A DNA stretch of 64,000 nucleotides from Alkalimarinus sediminis (GTDB taxonomy: Bacteria > Pseudomonadota > Gammaproteobacteria > Pseudomonadales > Oleiphilaceae), in the NCBI RefSeq assembly GCF_026427595.1, contig NZ_CP101527.1, positions 505,001 to 569,000 of the forward strand, in the 5' to 3' direction. This document shows positions 29,032 to 39,392 of this stretch, one piece after another (position 1 is the first letter of the stretch; each line of letters starts with the position of its first letter). A model generated the notes under the pieces. That model was not told the DNA's origin. It searched no databases and was given only the letters and a program-made list of their open reading frames with translations. A program made the position numbers and the translations under genes.

Positions 29032-30614
29032 TATGTACTCTCTTTTGGGGGGATATGGCTCATAGCGCGTTCTGTAAGAGCCGTGATTGTGAGTGATGGA
29101 TTTACACCAATATTAGCCGAAATTGATGAGCCATCGCAGACATACAAGTTTTGGTAACCATAAATGTTGTGCTTGGTGTCGATAACACCTTCAGAGGCAT
29201 CTTTTCCCATGCAGGCTCCACCTAATATGTGAGCGGTTGTTGGAATGCCAAGCAAGGTCTCAGATAGCAGCACCGTAGGTTTGCCATCAACCATTTTGGC
29301 GTACTGATCACCTAGCTTTTGAGCTTCTGGAATAAATGCTGTGGGAGCCTCACCGGTATCTACACGAGACTTCATTCCAAACAGACCTCGAGTGAACTTC
29401 AGAGTACTGTCGAGTGTCTGCATAAAAAGTAGAATTTGGGTTCTTTTGGCCCAGTCATCGACTGCTGCAATCTTAAAGTTTTCTATAGGATGGCGTATCC
29501 ACTGCCATGCAAGCTTGGCGGTGCGAGTGATTATGTTGCCACCCTTAACCATCGGCACCATTGCTAAGCGCCAGAAGCCAGCGCCTGCTGAATAGCGTAC
29601 GGCCTCTAAGTGACTGTGATCGTCTGTATGGAGTAAAGAGCTTATTGCGATACCTTCTGAGTAGTCATTATCTTTACGGGCGGTCGTTACTGATATAAGT
29701 GCCTCTGAATTGGTTCGAATGCCATGCCCTAGTCGATCAGATATTCTTGGCAGGGAGATTTCTTTGAGTTTGAGTAATAATTTTATAGTCCCCATTACAC
29801 CGCCGGCAAATATCACCCCTTTGGCATGAAATGTTCCGGATTGACCAAAGTAACGGGTTGAGCTTTTCCAGTCGACGCTGTATCCATGAACGCCACCTGC
29901 TAGATACTCTCTCACATCGACGACTTCTGATTCAGCCTTAATCTCGGCGCCATTTTGCTGTGCAAAATAGAGGTAGTTTTTGTCGAGTGTATTCTTGGCA
30001 TTAAAGCGGCAACCGAGCATACAGCCGCCACAAAATGTACAGCCTGCTCGATCTGGGCCTTTACCTGCAAAATAAGGGTCTGATACTTTTTTGCCTGGTT
30101 CGCCAAAAAATACCCCTACGTTTGGGGCTTCGAAGCTGTCGCTTTTGTTTATGTCATTGGCAAGTTTCTCTAACGCCTCGTCACCAGGCTCTTTTCTTGG
30201 GGCAGGGGTTGCACCTAGCATGGTCAGGGCTGTTTTATAATGGGGTGCTAGTTCTTGCTCCCAGTTACCCAAGTGCTTCCAGCTTTCGGCTTCGAAAAAC
30301 GACTTTTTAGGTACGGGTAACGTGTTGGCATAGACTAAAGATCCGCCCCCCACGCCCACACCTGAAAGAACCGTTACATGGCGAAAAAAGGTCATCTTAA
30401 AAAGACCAAAGCATTTTAGCAGAGGTAGCCAGAGCCATTTCTTTAACTTCCAGTTGGTAGAAGGGAAGTCTTTGGCTTTAAGCCACTTGCCTTTTTCAAT
30501 GACTAGTACCTTATAGCCTTTTTCGGAAAGTCTGAGGGCTGATACTGAACCACCGAAGCCACTACCGATAATGATGTAATCGTAATCAAAGTGTTGATTG
30601 TCGTGCTGACTCAT
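29031..30614 (-). CDS. GMC-type FAD oxidoreductase (cholesterol-oxidase-like)
   Basis: 527 aa. The FAD-binding IIGSGFGGSVSALRLSEKG sits at the N-terminus and the GMC block SGVGVGGGSLVYANTLP at 84-100. Near the middle C192, C195, C198 and C202 form a C-x2-C-x2-C-x3-C cluster (CTFCGGCMLGC), followed by RFNAKNTLDKNYL. This resembles an iron-sulfur ligand set and occurs in some ChoD-like oxidases. The C-terminus has HILGGACMG and NIGVNPSLTITAL. It likely oxidises a sterol, alcohol or other lipid. It is one base overlapping with the TauE-like gene. No signal peptide is evident. Confidence 0.87.
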   Translation of the reverse strand: MSQHDNQHFDYDYIIIGSGFGGSVSALRLSEKGYKVLVIEKGKWLKAKDFPSTNWKLKKWLWLPLLKCFGLFKMTFFRHVTVLSGVGVGGGSLVYANTLPVPKKSFFEAESWKHLGNWEQELAPHYKTALTMLGATPAPRKEPGDEALEKLANDINKSDSFEAPNVGVFFGEPGKKVSDPYFAGKGPDRAGCTFCGGCMLGCRFNAKNTLDKNYLYFAQQNGAEIKAESEVVDVREYLAGGVHGYSVDWKSSTRYFGQSGTFHAKGVIFAGGVMGTIKLLLKLKEISLPRISDRLGHGIRTNSEALISVTTARKDNDYSEGIAISSLLHTDDHSHLEAVRYSAGAGFWRLAMVPMVKGGNIITRTAKLAWQWIRHPIENFKIAAVDDWAKRTQILLFMQTLDSTLKFTRGLFGMKSRVDTGEAPTAFIPEAQKLGDQYAKMVDGKPTVLLSETLLGIPTTAHILGGACMGKDASEGVIDTKHNIYGYQNLYVCDGSSISANIGVNPSLTITALTERAMSHIPPKEST

Positions 30615-30936
30615 ACTCGATCCTTGGAATTATTATTTTTAAGTGATGATTTTAGGTCATATTATGAAGTCATTGTGGCTTACATTTGAGGTAGATCACA
30701 AGCGTCTTTTATATTAGTACGGATATATAACTAATGCCTACTCTGCCATGGTTATGATGTCTCGAAAACACTTGGATTTATGAGGTGGTAGTAACGCGAG
30801 CTCCCGTGCTCTTCTTTGTTTATCAGCAAATTTGTTTATAAGCTAAGACGCAAACGTTATACTTTGTTCCAATTTGAGGTAGGGCCGTCTTGCCTCATAA
30901 AATTATTTTATTTTTAGCAGAATATATAGGTGATCA
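30615..30936. other. Divergent intergenic region GMC oxidase / upp
   Basis: About 320 bases without a supported gene. Its right half carries the upp promoter and leader hairpin described separately; the left half shows no clear element. Confidence 0.5.
30858..30915 (+). promoter_or_regulatory. upp promoter -10 and leader hairpin with T-rich tail
   Basis: A TATACT -10 at 30858-30863 is followed within about 12 bases by a 7-bp stem TGAGGTA / TGCCTCA (30875-30881 with 30891-30897, one G:T). After a short gap comes the T-rich TTATTTTATTTTTAG. The hairpin-then-T layout near the transcript start could act as an attenuator of the upp-uraA operon. It has not been matched to any known regulator. Confidence 0.4.
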
Positions 30937-31563
30937 ATGTCTGTTTATGAGATTAAACACCCGCTAGTACAACACAAGCTAGGGCTAATGCGAGAAGCGG
31001 ATATTAGTACCAAGCGTTTCAGAGAGTTAGCGACAGAGGTAGGTTGCCTGTTAACGTATGAAGCAACAAAAGACCTGCCCTTAGAGACAAAGGCAATAGA
31101 AAGTTGGGCGGGTCCTATTGAGGTTGAGCAGATTCAGGGCAAGAAGGTGACCGTTGTACCGATACTGCGAGCCGGGCTAGGCATGATGGACGGAGTTTTG
31201 CAGTTGGTGCCAAGTGCAAAGGTGAGTGTAGTCGGGTTGTACCGTGATGAGGAGAGTTTAGAGCCTGTACCTTATTTTGAGAAACTTGTAGGTAAAATAG
31301 AAGATCGAATTTCATTGGTGATCGACCCCATGTTAGCGACTGGTGGCTCGATGGTCGCGACGATCGAAATGCTTAAAAATGCAGGTTGTGAAGAGATTAA
31401 AGTGCTAGTTCTGGTCGCTGCACCGGAAGGTATAAAGCGAGTGACCGATCAATATCCTGATATTGATATCTATGTTGCATCTGTTGACCGTTGTTTAGAT
31501 GAAAACGGCTACATCTTACCAGGCTTAGGCGATGCTGGTGATAAGATATTTGGCACTAAGTAA
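30937..31563 (+). CDS. upp: Uracil phosphoribosyltransferase
   Basis: 208-aa salvage enzyme that makes UMP from uracil and PRPP. Family features are [13 protein letters not shown] at the start, [14 protein letters not shown], and the PRPP loop [17 protein letters not shown]. Length equals E. coli Upp (208). It is 11 bases upstream of the uracil permease gene, the usual operon. Confidence 0.98.
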   Translation: MSVYEIKHPLVQHKLGLMREADISTKRFRELATEVGCLLTYEATKDLPLETKAIESWAGPIEVEQIQGKKVTVVPILRAGLGMMDGVLQLVPSAKVSVVGLYRDEESLEPVPYFEKLVGKIEDRISLVIDPMLATGGSMVATIEMLKNAGCEEIKVLVLVAAPEGIKRVTDQYPDIDIYVASVDRCLDENGYILPGLGDAGDKIFGTK

Positions 31564-31573
31564 GGGCTAACCA

Positions 31574-32857
<1,284 letters not shown>

Positions 32858-32871
32858 ATAAGCAAAAAGAA

Positions 32872-32910
32872 GGGCAGTTCACTATTTACGCTTGTAATAA
32901 TGAACCGCCC
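32872..32910. terminator. Stem-loop between convergent uraA and efpL
   Basis: GGGC-A-GTTCA pairs with TGAAC-C-GCCC (one mismatch) around a 19-base loop between the two convergent genes. This fits a bidirectional transcript end, but there is no strong T run. Confidence 0.4.
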
Positions 32911-32969
32911 TAGATGCTCTGATTTTTACTGAACCATTGCTAATGGTTTTATCAGGCGTTCTTCACTAT

Positions 32970-33545
32970 CTATTTTGAATCAGCGCGACTTACAAATTTA
33001 CGCTCATCTACGTTGATAGTGATTCGCTCACCCGTTGAGATATGTTCAGGCACTTGCACTGTTAGACCTGTCGATAAAATAGCGGGTTTTGTTCTCGCGG
33101 TTGCTGAACCACCTTTGATAGCAGGGTCGGTTTCGACAATATCTAAGTCAACGTTAGCAGGCAGGTCAAGGGCTACGGGTGAGTCATTTACAATCACGAC
33201 CATAATACCGTTGGTATCTTCGTTAATGTACTGAAGCTCATCTTCAATGCGTTCTTTATTGAAAATATAAGATGAATAGTCTTCGTTATCCATAAAGACA
33301 TACTCATCACCATCTGAATAAGAGAATTTTGCTGGGCGTCGAGTCAAATCAGCAAGATTCAACATATCAGAATCTTTAAATGTCTCGTCTAGTTTGTTTC
33401 CCGTTGCGACATCGTACATACGCATGCGGTAAATACTGCCGCCGGCTCGCCCCTGAGGAACTGAACGGTCAATGGTTTTTATTACATATACGTTACCGTT
33501 ATACTCGATGGCGGTATTTTTCTTTAGTTCACTTGCTTTTGGCAT
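32970..33545 (-). CDS. efpL: Elongation factor P-like protein EfpL (YeiP)
   Basis: 191-aa three-domain EF-P paralogue that helps ribosomes past difficult peptide sequences. The tip loop reads [10 protein letters not shown] with R33 at the position where classic EF-P carries a modified Lys; the S-PQGR-GG loop is a mark of the EfpL/YeiP subfamily. C-terminal [15 protein letters not shown] is family-like (here INVDERKF). Length matches YeiP (190). No modification gene is nearby, as expected. Confidence 0.93.
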   Translation of the reverse strand: MPKASELKKNTAIEYNGNVYVIKTIDRSVPQGRAGGSIYRMRMYDVATGNKLDETFKDSDMLNLADLTRRPAKFSYSDGDEYVFMDNEDYSSYIFNKERIEDELQYINEDTNGIMVVIVNDSPVALDLPANVDLDIVETDPAIKGGSATARTKPAILSTGLTVQVPEHISTGERITINVDERKFVSRADSK

Positions 33546-33643
33546 CTTATTTTCGCTCTAAAATCATAAAGATAAGGGTGCTGCTGATCTCTAAGGGTAC
33601 TATATTGTGTAGTTTAATCAAACTCGAGTCAGTGTCGGATTTG

Positions 33644-34249
33644 TTAATAGTCGACACCTTTTCGTGCCATTATGCCGGCAGTGTAAGCATGCTTAATATC
33701 GTTGATCTCTGACACCGTATCCATCTGCTCGCGAAGCGCTTTACCACCGCCACGCCCTGTAACGACAACACTCTGGCTTTCGGGTCGGTTACGAATAGCG
33801 CTGAGTACGGTTTCTTCGTTCAGATAACTATATGCCAGCATATAAGTGAGTTCGTCTAACACGACTAAGTGCAGGCTATCATCTTTGAGCATGCGTTCTG
33901 CGTGCACCCAGGATGCTTCTGCCGCTGCGATATCTGAATCACGATCTTGAGTATCCCAGGTAAAACCTGTTCCCATTTGGTGAAACTGCACTTCAGGGTG
34001 TTTCTCACGAATGAAAATCTCTTCACCCGAGAGCTGAACACCTTTAATAAACTGCACAATCCCTACATTGTAACCATAACCCAGACTACGCATGACCATG
34101 CCAAATGCAGAGCTGGATTTGCCTTTACCATTGCCGGTGAGCAGAATCGAAACACCTCGCTCGATATCTGCTTTTGCGATGCTTTTATCTACCTGTTCTT
34201 TTTGCTTTTCCATACTGGCTTTATGTTTTGCAGATTTAGAATCACTCAT
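33644..34249 (-). CDS. cobO: Cob(I)yrinic acid a,c-diamide adenosyltransferase
   Basis: 201-aa CobA/CobO/BtuR-type enzyme that transfers adenosyl from ATP to reduced corrinoid. The P-loop variant is GNGKGKSS (39-46), followed by AFGMVMRSLGYG, VVQF-like GIVQFIKG, VVLDELTYML and TGRGG. An extended Lys-rich N-terminus precedes the P-loop. It follows the iron-sulfur gene by seven bases in cobQ-orf-cobO, so this is a late cobalamin operon or corrinoid-salvage unit. Confidence 0.95.
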   Translation of the reverse strand: MSDSKSAKHKASMEKQKEQVDKSIAKADIERGVSILLTGNGKGKSSSAFGMVMRSLGYGYNVGIVQFIKGVQLSGEEIFIREKHPEVQFHQMGTGFTWDTQDRDSDIAAAEASWVHAERMLKDDSLHLVVLDELTYMLAYSYLNEETVLSAIRNRPESQSVVVTGRGGGKALREQMDTVSEINDIKHAYTAGIMARKGVDY

Positions 34250-34256
34250 AGTTGGC

Positions 34257-34973
34257 CTATAAATCGAATTGGTTAATGATTTTCATGGATTCAGTGTAGT
34301 GGAAATCCAATTGCGTTTCAGTGTATTGGTGTTGAACTTGAACTGGGCAGCTTATGCGAGCAAGGCAAGTTTTGGCGCACTTTGAATTTGGCGTTCTGCG
34401 ATACCGAATGCACTTGTTTATATCGAGCCCTTGTTCACTACACGCCTCTGCTGGGCAGCTGCTAATGCAGATTTTTTCGGAACAAGTTGTACACGGAGAT
34501 GGTGCCTTTTGTGGCGGTGTGATCGCAAAATGGCTATCCGCTAATATCACTGCACGATAGGCAAACCAAGGTCCCCAAATATTATTGATACCTGACTTAA
34601 AGGGGGATTCATGGTGCCACCCCGCTAGCTCACCTAGTGTGATTAAATCAATATCCTGAGAAGTCGGGTAGATAACCTGGCTATGGGTATTGGCATGAAA
34701 TCTATTTAGCCAGTTAGAAATAACATCGACCGTAAAGTGATCGATGGGGTCCTCTTTTGCAGCTCCGCGACCCTCTGCCAATGCCCTCCAGAGTGTTTTC
34801 CCACCATGACCTATCAATACAAGCTGCCGGTATCGGTGCAGAGGGTCAACTTGTCTGCCAAGTTGCTCCTTAATGGAAGAGGGTAGGTCATCAATATTGA
34901 TAACGAATTGCAGGTTTAAACCATTGTCGTTGAGTTGTTCAGGCTTAAACGGCTGTATCTGTGGCATATTCAT
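34257..34973 (-). CDS. QueG/CblC-like iron-sulfur protein, possible corrinoid reductase
   Basis: 238 aa with no family I can name firmly. The C-terminal third has nine Cys at 161, 164, 169, 173, 178, 188, 199, 203 and 209, in a ferredoxin-like pattern (CTTC ... CISSCP, then CIRYRR ... CAKTC ... CP), enough for two clusters. The middle [29 protein letters not shown] resembles the substrate domain of QueG/CblC-type corrinoid proteins. The start overlaps the cobQ stop by four bases and cobO follows after seven, so the three are co-translated. Adenosylation needs Co(I), so a corrin-reducing or electron-transfer role is a fair inference, but unproven. Confidence 0.65.
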   Translation of the reverse strand: MNMPQIQPFKPEQLNDNGLNLQFVINIDDLPSSIKEQLGRQVDPLHRYRQLVLIGHGGKTLWRALAEGRGAAKEDPIDHFTVDVISNWLNRFHANTHSQVIYPTSQDIDLITLGELAGWHHESPFKSGINNIWGPWFAYRAVILADSHFAITPPQKAPSPCTTCSEKICISSCPAEACSEQGLDINKCIRYRRTPNSKCAKTCLARISCPVQVQHQYTETQLDFHYTESMKIINQFDL

Positions 34974-36481
34974 TTCGATAGTGAGGGGGTATCAAATAAC
35001 TTGTTGAGGTCAAGGTGTGACTCAACCGCATCAGCCAGTCTATTGATTGACTCTTCTCTAAGCGCTGCATAGTCAATGGTCTCAACATCTTTGAGGCCAG
35101 CCCAGAGTAATAGTTGTTCTAGCGCTTTTGGTTGATCGAATAAGCCGTGCAAATATGTGCCCACTATTTGATTGTCGTCTGATACTGCACCATCGGACTC
35201 GCTGTTTATGGTTAGCATAGGCCGATTGAGCGCCATGCCCTGGGTAACCCCTGCGTGAATCTCATAGCCAACAACCTCTGTCTGTGGTTGATGGGGCAGG
35301 TTCAGTGTGCCAGAAACCTGTTTTAACTGTTTTTCGGGCTCGAGAGTGGTTGTCATCGCCAGTAGTTTAAGCCCTTCTTCACTCCCGCTTTTGCCTTCAA
35401 TGCCAAGAGGGTCATGGATCATATCGCCAAGCATCTGATAGCCACCGCAAATACCCATTAACTTGCCACCGTAGCGAAGGTGTTTTCCGATCTTATCTTC
35501 CCAACCTTGTTGCTTGAGCCATTGGAGGTCGTGCCGCACGTTTTTACTGCCGGGTAGAATCATCAAGTCGCAGGCCGGAATCACCTCGCCTTCCTTTATG
35601 TAATGAAACTCTATTTGAGGGTGAAGTCTAAGAGGGTCAAAATCGGTATGATTACTGATTCGAGGGAGAGCAGGTACGACCACTTTTAATGTTTCGCTAT
35701 TGGGTAGGGTATCTGCTTTTTCGATAGCGTTAACGCCATCTTCTGCATCGACATAAAGACCGTGAAGGTAGGGTAAAACGCCAATAACCGGCTTTTGGGT
35801 TCGTTCTTCGAGCCAGTCCAGCCCTGATTGAAGTAGCGCGATATCACCTCTAAAGCGGTTAATGATAAAACCACGCACTCTGGCCTGCTCGGTTTCTGAT
35901 AGCAGTTCTAGTGTGCCAACGATATGTGCAAACACGCCACCTCGGTCGATATCTGCAACGATCACGACAGGGCAATCTGCTTGCTCTGCAAACCCCATAT
36001 TAGCGATATCATTTTGTCTTAGGTTTATTTCTGCCGGGCTGCCAGCACCTTCGATCATCACATAATCAAACTGGGACTTTAAACGGTTGAACGACTCAAA
36101 AACAGCGGTGCGAGCGGTGTTTTTATAGTCATGGTACTGCACGGCCTGCATTGTGGTAATGGCCTTGCCCTGAATGATCACCTGAGCCCCTTGGTCAGAT
36201 GTGGGCTTCAGGAGTATGGGGTTCATATCGGTAATAGGGTCAAGCTCGCAGGCAATCGCTTGGAACGCTTGTGCTCGACCAATCTCGCCACCATCAGCGG
36301 TAACCGCACTATTGAGTGCCATATTCTGAGGTTTGAATGGAGCGACAGAAACCCCTTTACGTTTTAATACTCTGCATATACCGGCTACCAGAGTGCTCTT
36401 ACCCGCATCTGAGGTGGTACCCTGAACCATTAGCGTACCAACGCTGGTAGGGGAGCAGTCGTTTAGATGTTTTTCTGTCAT
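34970..36481 (-). CDS. cobQ: Cobyric acid synthase (glutamine-hydrolysing)
   Basis: 503-aa enzyme that amidates four corrin side-chain carboxyls using ATP and glutamine. Visible are [18 protein letters not shown] (P-loop of the dethiobiotin-synthetase-like domain), [23 protein letters not shown], and the C-terminal class I-like amidotransferase with [10 protein letters not shown] (Cys) and the late GTYLHGLFD (His). The start at 36481 ([11 protein letters not shown]) was chosen; a longer frame would start with TTG at 36550 and has no ribosome site. It heads cobQ-orf-cobO. It is divergent from bfd. Confidence 0.95.
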   Translation of the reverse strand: MTEKHLNDCSPTSVGTLMVQGTTSDAGKSTLVAGICRVLKRKGVSVAPFKPQNMALNSAVTADGGEIGRAQAFQAIACELDPITDMNPILLKPTSDQGAQVIIQGKAITTMQAVQYHDYKNTARTAVFESFNRLKSQFDYVMIEGAGSPAEINLRQNDIANMGFAEQADCPVVIVADIDRGGVFAHIVGTLELLSETEQARVRGFIINRFRGDIALLQSGLDWLEERTQKPVIGVLPYLHGLYVDAEDGVNAIEKADTLPNSETLKVVVPALPRISNHTDFDPLRLHPQIEFHYIKEGEVIPACDLMILPGSKNVRHDLQWLKQQGWEDKIGKHLRYGGKLMGICGGYQMLGDMIHDPLGIEGKSGSEEGLKLLAMTTTLEPEKQLKQVSGTLNLPHQPQTEVVGYEIHAGVTQGMALNRPMLTINSESDGAVSDDNQIVGTYLHGLFDQPKALEQLLLWAGLKDVETIDYAALREESINRLADAVESHLDLNKLFDTPSLSK

Positions 36482-36555
36482 GAGAAAGGCTTCGTGTTGG
36501 GCTGTTGAGTTATTGAGCGAGAATGCTATCAGGCATAAAGCAGGAGTCAATTAAT

Positions 36556-36574
36556 CAATTATTTTAAATAATTG
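36556..36574. promoter_or_regulatory. Perfect 19-base palindrome in the cobQ/bfd spacer
   Basis: CAATTATTT-T-AAATAATTG in the divergent region, followed within 15 bases by ATCAATTGAT. This AT-only symmetry is the shape of a repressor or activator site, but no regulator can be named. Confidence 0.45.
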
Positions 36575-36585
36575 ACAATAATCAA

Positions 36586-36624
36586 TTGATAAAGATTCTC
36601 ATTTACATATAATAATGATTATCG
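36586..36624 (+). promoter_or_regulatory. bfd promoter with Fur-like operator
   Basis: -35 TTGATA (36586-36591), 16-base spacer, -10 TATAAT (36608-36613). A Fur-type 7-1-7 repeat TAATAATGATTATCG (36610-36624) overlaps the -10; 12 of 14 positions match TGATAAT-n-ATTATCA. Iron-loaded Fur would repress bfd here, as known for bfd in other bacteria. Confidence 0.75.
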
Positions 36625-36648
36625 AAACAATACTCAGGGCTTTGTATT

Positions 36649-36861
36649 ATGTTGGTATGTATCTGTAAAGGGATTACCGATAAGGATATTAAAAACGCTG
36701 TTCATGAAGGCGCGACTGGCTTTCGTGACATTCATGCTGCATTGGGTGTAGGTGGTTGCTGTGGTCAGTGCGCTTCTTACGCTAAAGACCTTGTTAACGA
36801 TACGGTTTCTCAATTACAGTTATCGAATAATTTTCATCTTGCACAAGAAGTTAGCTGTTAA
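36649..36861 (+). CDS. bfd: Bacterioferritin-associated ferredoxin Bfd
   Basis: 70-aa [2Fe-2S] protein that delivers electrons to bacterioferritin and releases stored iron under iron starvation. The cluster ligands are the C-x-C of VCICKG (C4, C6) and the C-x2-C of GCCGQC (C39 and C42 by pattern). N-terminal MLVCICKGITDKDIKNAV is a classic Bfd start. It lies 187 bases upstream of the first bacterioferritin gene, and its promoter carries a Fur-like site, so it should be made when iron is scarce. Confidence 0.96.
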   Translation: MLVCICKGITDKDIKNAVHEGATGFRDIHAALGVGGCCGQCASYAKDLVNDTVSQLQLSNNFHLAQEVSC

Positions 36862-37048
36862 TAAAAACGCGAACAATTCGTATTAATATCAACGGCTTGT
36901 AAACGTCGATTTTTTCGAAGATAGCCCCCTCCATTTAGCCAATACTGCTTGGCAATATCTCTATTTCGTCTATACTCTCTGTCTAACTATTCAATAGCAA
37001 ACCATTATATTTTATGTGGTTTTCACGCTTGCCTTAAGGGTGTTCATT

Positions 37049-37519
37049 ATGAAAGGTGATAAAAAAGTCATTGAGTTGCTCAATAAGTGCTTGGGTAATG
37101 AGTTGATTGCGATAAATCAGTATTTTCTGCATGCCCGCATGTTTAAGCATTGGGGATTGGGCGAACTAGATAAGCATGAGTACAAAAAATCTATAAAGGA
37201 TATGAAGCAAGCAGATAAAATAATCGAGCGCATTTTATTCTTGGAAGGCATCCCGAATTTACAAAAGCTGGGTAAATTGCTTATTGGTGAAGATACTCAA
37301 GAAATCTTAGAGTGCGATTTAAAGCTTCAAGTCGTTACCCTGCAAGATTTAAGAGAGGCCATCGCATACTGTGAAACGATCTCTGATTATGTCAGCAGAG
37401 ATCTTTTGGGCGGTATATTAGACTCAGAAGAAGAACACTTGGATTGGATCGAAACTCAGCTTGATTTGATCAAGAACGTCACCATTGAAAACTATCTACA
37501 GTCGATGATCGGCGATTAA
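37049..37519 (+). CDS. bfr: Bacterioferritin, heme-binding subunit with altered ferroxidase centre
   Basis: 156-aa bacterioferritin subunit of the 24-mer iron store. M52, the heme-ligating Met, is kept (KDMKQAD). Of the E. coli ferroxidase ligands E18, E51, H54, E94, E127 and H130, the protein keeps E18, E127 and H130 but has D51, Q54 and Q94. The di-iron centre is therefore probably inactive. The ATG at 37049 ([12 protein letters not shown]) has AAGGG upstream; an earlier start at 37016 is not conserved. The second Bfr follows after 19 bases and shows the opposite pattern, so the two likely build a mixed shell. Confidence 0.95.
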   Translation: MKGDKKVIELLNKCLGNELIAINQYFLHARMFKHWGLGELDKHEYKKSIKDMKQADKIIERILFLEGIPNLQKLGKLLIGEDTQEILECDLKLQVVTLQDLREAIAYCETISDYVSRDLLGGILDSEEEHLDWIETQLDLIKNVTIENYLQSMIGD

Positions 37520-37538
37520 TGCTAGTAGGAGCGATGTT

Positions 37539-38006
37539 ATGAAAGGCAGTAGTAAAGTAATCGACGTATTAAATGATCTGTTAGCGGGCGAGCTTACGGC
37601 GATGGATCAGTACTTCATTCACTCCAGAATGTATGATGACTGGGGGTTGTCGAAGTTGTTTGAGCGTATCGGCCATGAAATGGAAGATGAGACTGGCCAC
37701 GCTGATGCAATGATTAAGCGTATTTTGTTTTTAGAGGGTACGCCTAACCTCACCAAGCGTGAGCCGTTAAACATTGGATCAACGGTGCCTGAGATGCTGC
37801 AGAGTGATTTAGATCTTGAGTACGCTGTCGTTAAAAACCTTAAAGCTGCAATCGCGCTTTGTGAGACTGAACAAGATTATGAAACTCGCGCAATGTTGGT
37901 TAAGCAGTTAGAAGATACTGAAGAAGATCATGCTTATTGGCTTGAAAAGCAGTTAGGATTAATTGACAAGATCGGCTTGCAGAATTACCTACAGTCGGTC
38001 ATGTAA
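37539..38006 (+). CDS. bfr: Bacterioferritin, ferroxidase subunit lacking the heme Met
   Basis: 155-aa bacterioferritin. E18, E51, H54 and E94 of the di-iron centre are all present, and E128 and H131 supply the last pair after a one-residue shift. Residue 52 is Thr rather than the heme-ligating Met (EDETGHAD), so it should oxidise Fe(II) but not bind heme by itself. Combined with the neighbouring subunit it forms the complementary heme/ferroxidase pair seen in Magnetospirillum and Neisseria type bacterioferritins. It is 19 bases after the first gene and is followed by a strong terminator. Confidence 0.96.
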   Translation: MKGSSKVIDVLNDLLAGELTAMDQYFIHSRMYDDWGLSKLFERIGHEMEDETGHADAMIKRILFLEGTPNLTKREPLNIGSTVPEMLQSDLDLEYAVVKNLKAAIALCETEQDYETRAMLVKQLEDTEEDHAYWLEKQLGLIDKIGLQNYLQSVM

Positions 38007-38036
38007 TTTATACGTTATACATAATTCATTAAATTT

Positions 38037-38060
38037 AAAAGGGCTTTCGAGCCCTTTTTT
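38037..38060 (+). terminator. Terminator after the bacterioferritin pair
   Basis: Stem GGGCT / AGCCC with a UUCG-type TTCG loop, followed by T6. It ends the bfr-bfr transcript about 30 bases after the stop. Confidence 0.9.
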
Positions 38061-38101
38061 ATTGCCTGTGATATTTCTTTAATTAAAATGTAAATCTAAA
38101 T

Positions 38102-38144
38102 CATAATGAGAATGATATGCAATAGCATTAGATATGAATATAAT
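38102..38144 (+). promoter_or_regulatory. Fur-like operator and -10 of the EB_dh-like gene
   Basis: CATAATGAGAATGATATGC (38102-38120) matches 13 of 19 positions of the Fur consensus GATAATGATAATCATTATC. TATAAT (38139-38144) is the probable -10, so the operator covers the -35 area. Parts of this sequence recur near 41.9 and 42.15 kb (see findings). Confidence 0.65.
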
Positions 38145-38182
38145 GCCCATGCAATTCAATCACTTAAATTAGGTTTAAAGAA

Positions 38183-39244
38183 ATGGACAAGTTACTCTCT
38201 TCATTATGCATGGTGCCTTTGGTGGCATCGGTGGCCGTATGCAGTGCTGAAGCCGCAGACAAAAAACCAGTGCTGACTGCAAGTTTTACCGACTCAGACA
38301 TTATTATTGATGGGGTAGAAGATTCCCGCTGGGCAAATACCGAAGCGGTATCCATTTTGTTAAATGAAATGCCTTATGAGCCTAACAATGGGTATGAAGG
38401 TATCAAAAAGACCACAGTTGAGATAAGCGCCTTGTATGATGCAGACAATCTGTATATGAAGTTTGTGTGGGATGATCCTACTCTCAGTTTGGCTCGTTTT
38501 CCTTGGCAGAAACAGTCAGATGGGCAGTGGAAGGTACTCAAAAACCTAGATAGTACGCTTCATGAAAACACTTATTATGAAGATAAGTTTGCAGTCTATT
38601 GGAATATCAGTGAGCGGGGCCTTGCTAAAAAGGGCTGCGATAAATCATGTCATATGGCTGAAAAAGGCCTTCTAGAGGGTGTAAAAGAGATATCTGCGGG
38701 TCGTCACTACACACTTGGTGGCCATTTGGATGAGTGGCACTGGAAGTCGACCCGTACCAATGTAAACTATCAAATGGATGACGGCTATTTAGACTCAGAA
38801 CATGAGACTAATAAAAAGTGGGGCCGACACCCGGACCCTAAAACCGGGGGCGGATATTATTATAATGTTAAAAAAGGGTCGGCGTTTCCTATCTGGATGA
38901 GTCAACAAGCTAAAAAAGCAGCCTCTAATAACCCGAAGTACCATATTGTTGATAGTGACAAAGAACCGTTTGTTGATGATTTTAAAGTGGGTGATATCTT
39001 GCCTGGAATCGTCACTGCGCCTTTTGAAGGTTCACGTGCTGATGTAGAAGCTAAAGGGCATTGGCAAGACGGTCGATGGACATTAGAAGTTCGTCGCAAG
39101 TTAGTCACCGAAGACTCTCCAGAGATGGATATTCAGTTTACAGACTTAAATAAGGCATACCGTTTTGGTGTAACCGCCTTTGACAATAGCCAGATTGCAC
39201 ATATTTATCATAAAGGCTCGATAAAATTAGTGTTTGAACAGTAG
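38183..39244 (+). CDS. Periplasmic ethylbenzene-dehydrogenase-like heme protein
   Basis: 353 aa with a signal peptide (about 1-25, cleavage at SAEAA). The mature part resembles the heme-b binding subunit family of ethylbenzene/DMS dehydrogenase (PF09459): beta-sandwich strands LTASFTDSDIIIDG and VEISALYDADNLYMKFVWDD, then the GC..SCH and DEWHWKSTRTN blocks. A CX3CH motif is at C152, C156 and H157. It may hold heme b, heme c or a metal. It likely passes electrons in the periplasm. A Fur-like operator precedes it, and the flavocytochrome gene follows after about 150 bases, so the two should work together. Confidence 0.78.
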   Translation: MDKLLSSLCMVPLVASVAVCSAEAADKKPVLTASFTDSDIIIDGVEDSRWANTEAVSILLNEMPYEPNNGYEGIKKTTVEISALYDADNLYMKFVWDDPTLSLARFPWQKQSDGQWKVLKNLDSTLHENTYYEDKFAVYWNISERGLAKKGCDKSCHMAEKGLLEGVKEISAGRHYTLGGHLDEWHWKSTRTNVNYQMDDGYLDSEHETNKKWGRHPDPKTGGGYYYNVKKGSAFPIWMSQQAKKAASNNPKYHIVDSDKEPFVDDFKVGDILPGIVTAPFEGSRADVEAKGHWQDGRWTLEVRRKLVTEDSPEMDIQFTDLNKAYRFGVTAFDNSQIAHIYHKGSIKLVFEQ

Positions 39245-39392
39245 TGGGTCACAACGTAACGCAACAGGCTTTGCGTTTCTAAATCAATGGGGTCTAAGAG
39301 TAGGCCCTGTCACTCTTGTTTACTGCTCAATCTGTAAAGATTTCTCTAAAGTCGTATTTAGCAGAAGTCTTTACACGCTTTAGGATAAGATC

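Noticed and set aside
36482..36550. Longer cobQ start at TTG 36550
   Set aside because: No ribosome site and the extra residues are not family-like; ATG 36481 is preferred.
36482..36648. Cobalamin riboswitch before cobQ
   Set aside because: I looked for the B12-box and saw none; the divergent spacer is too short and AT-rich.
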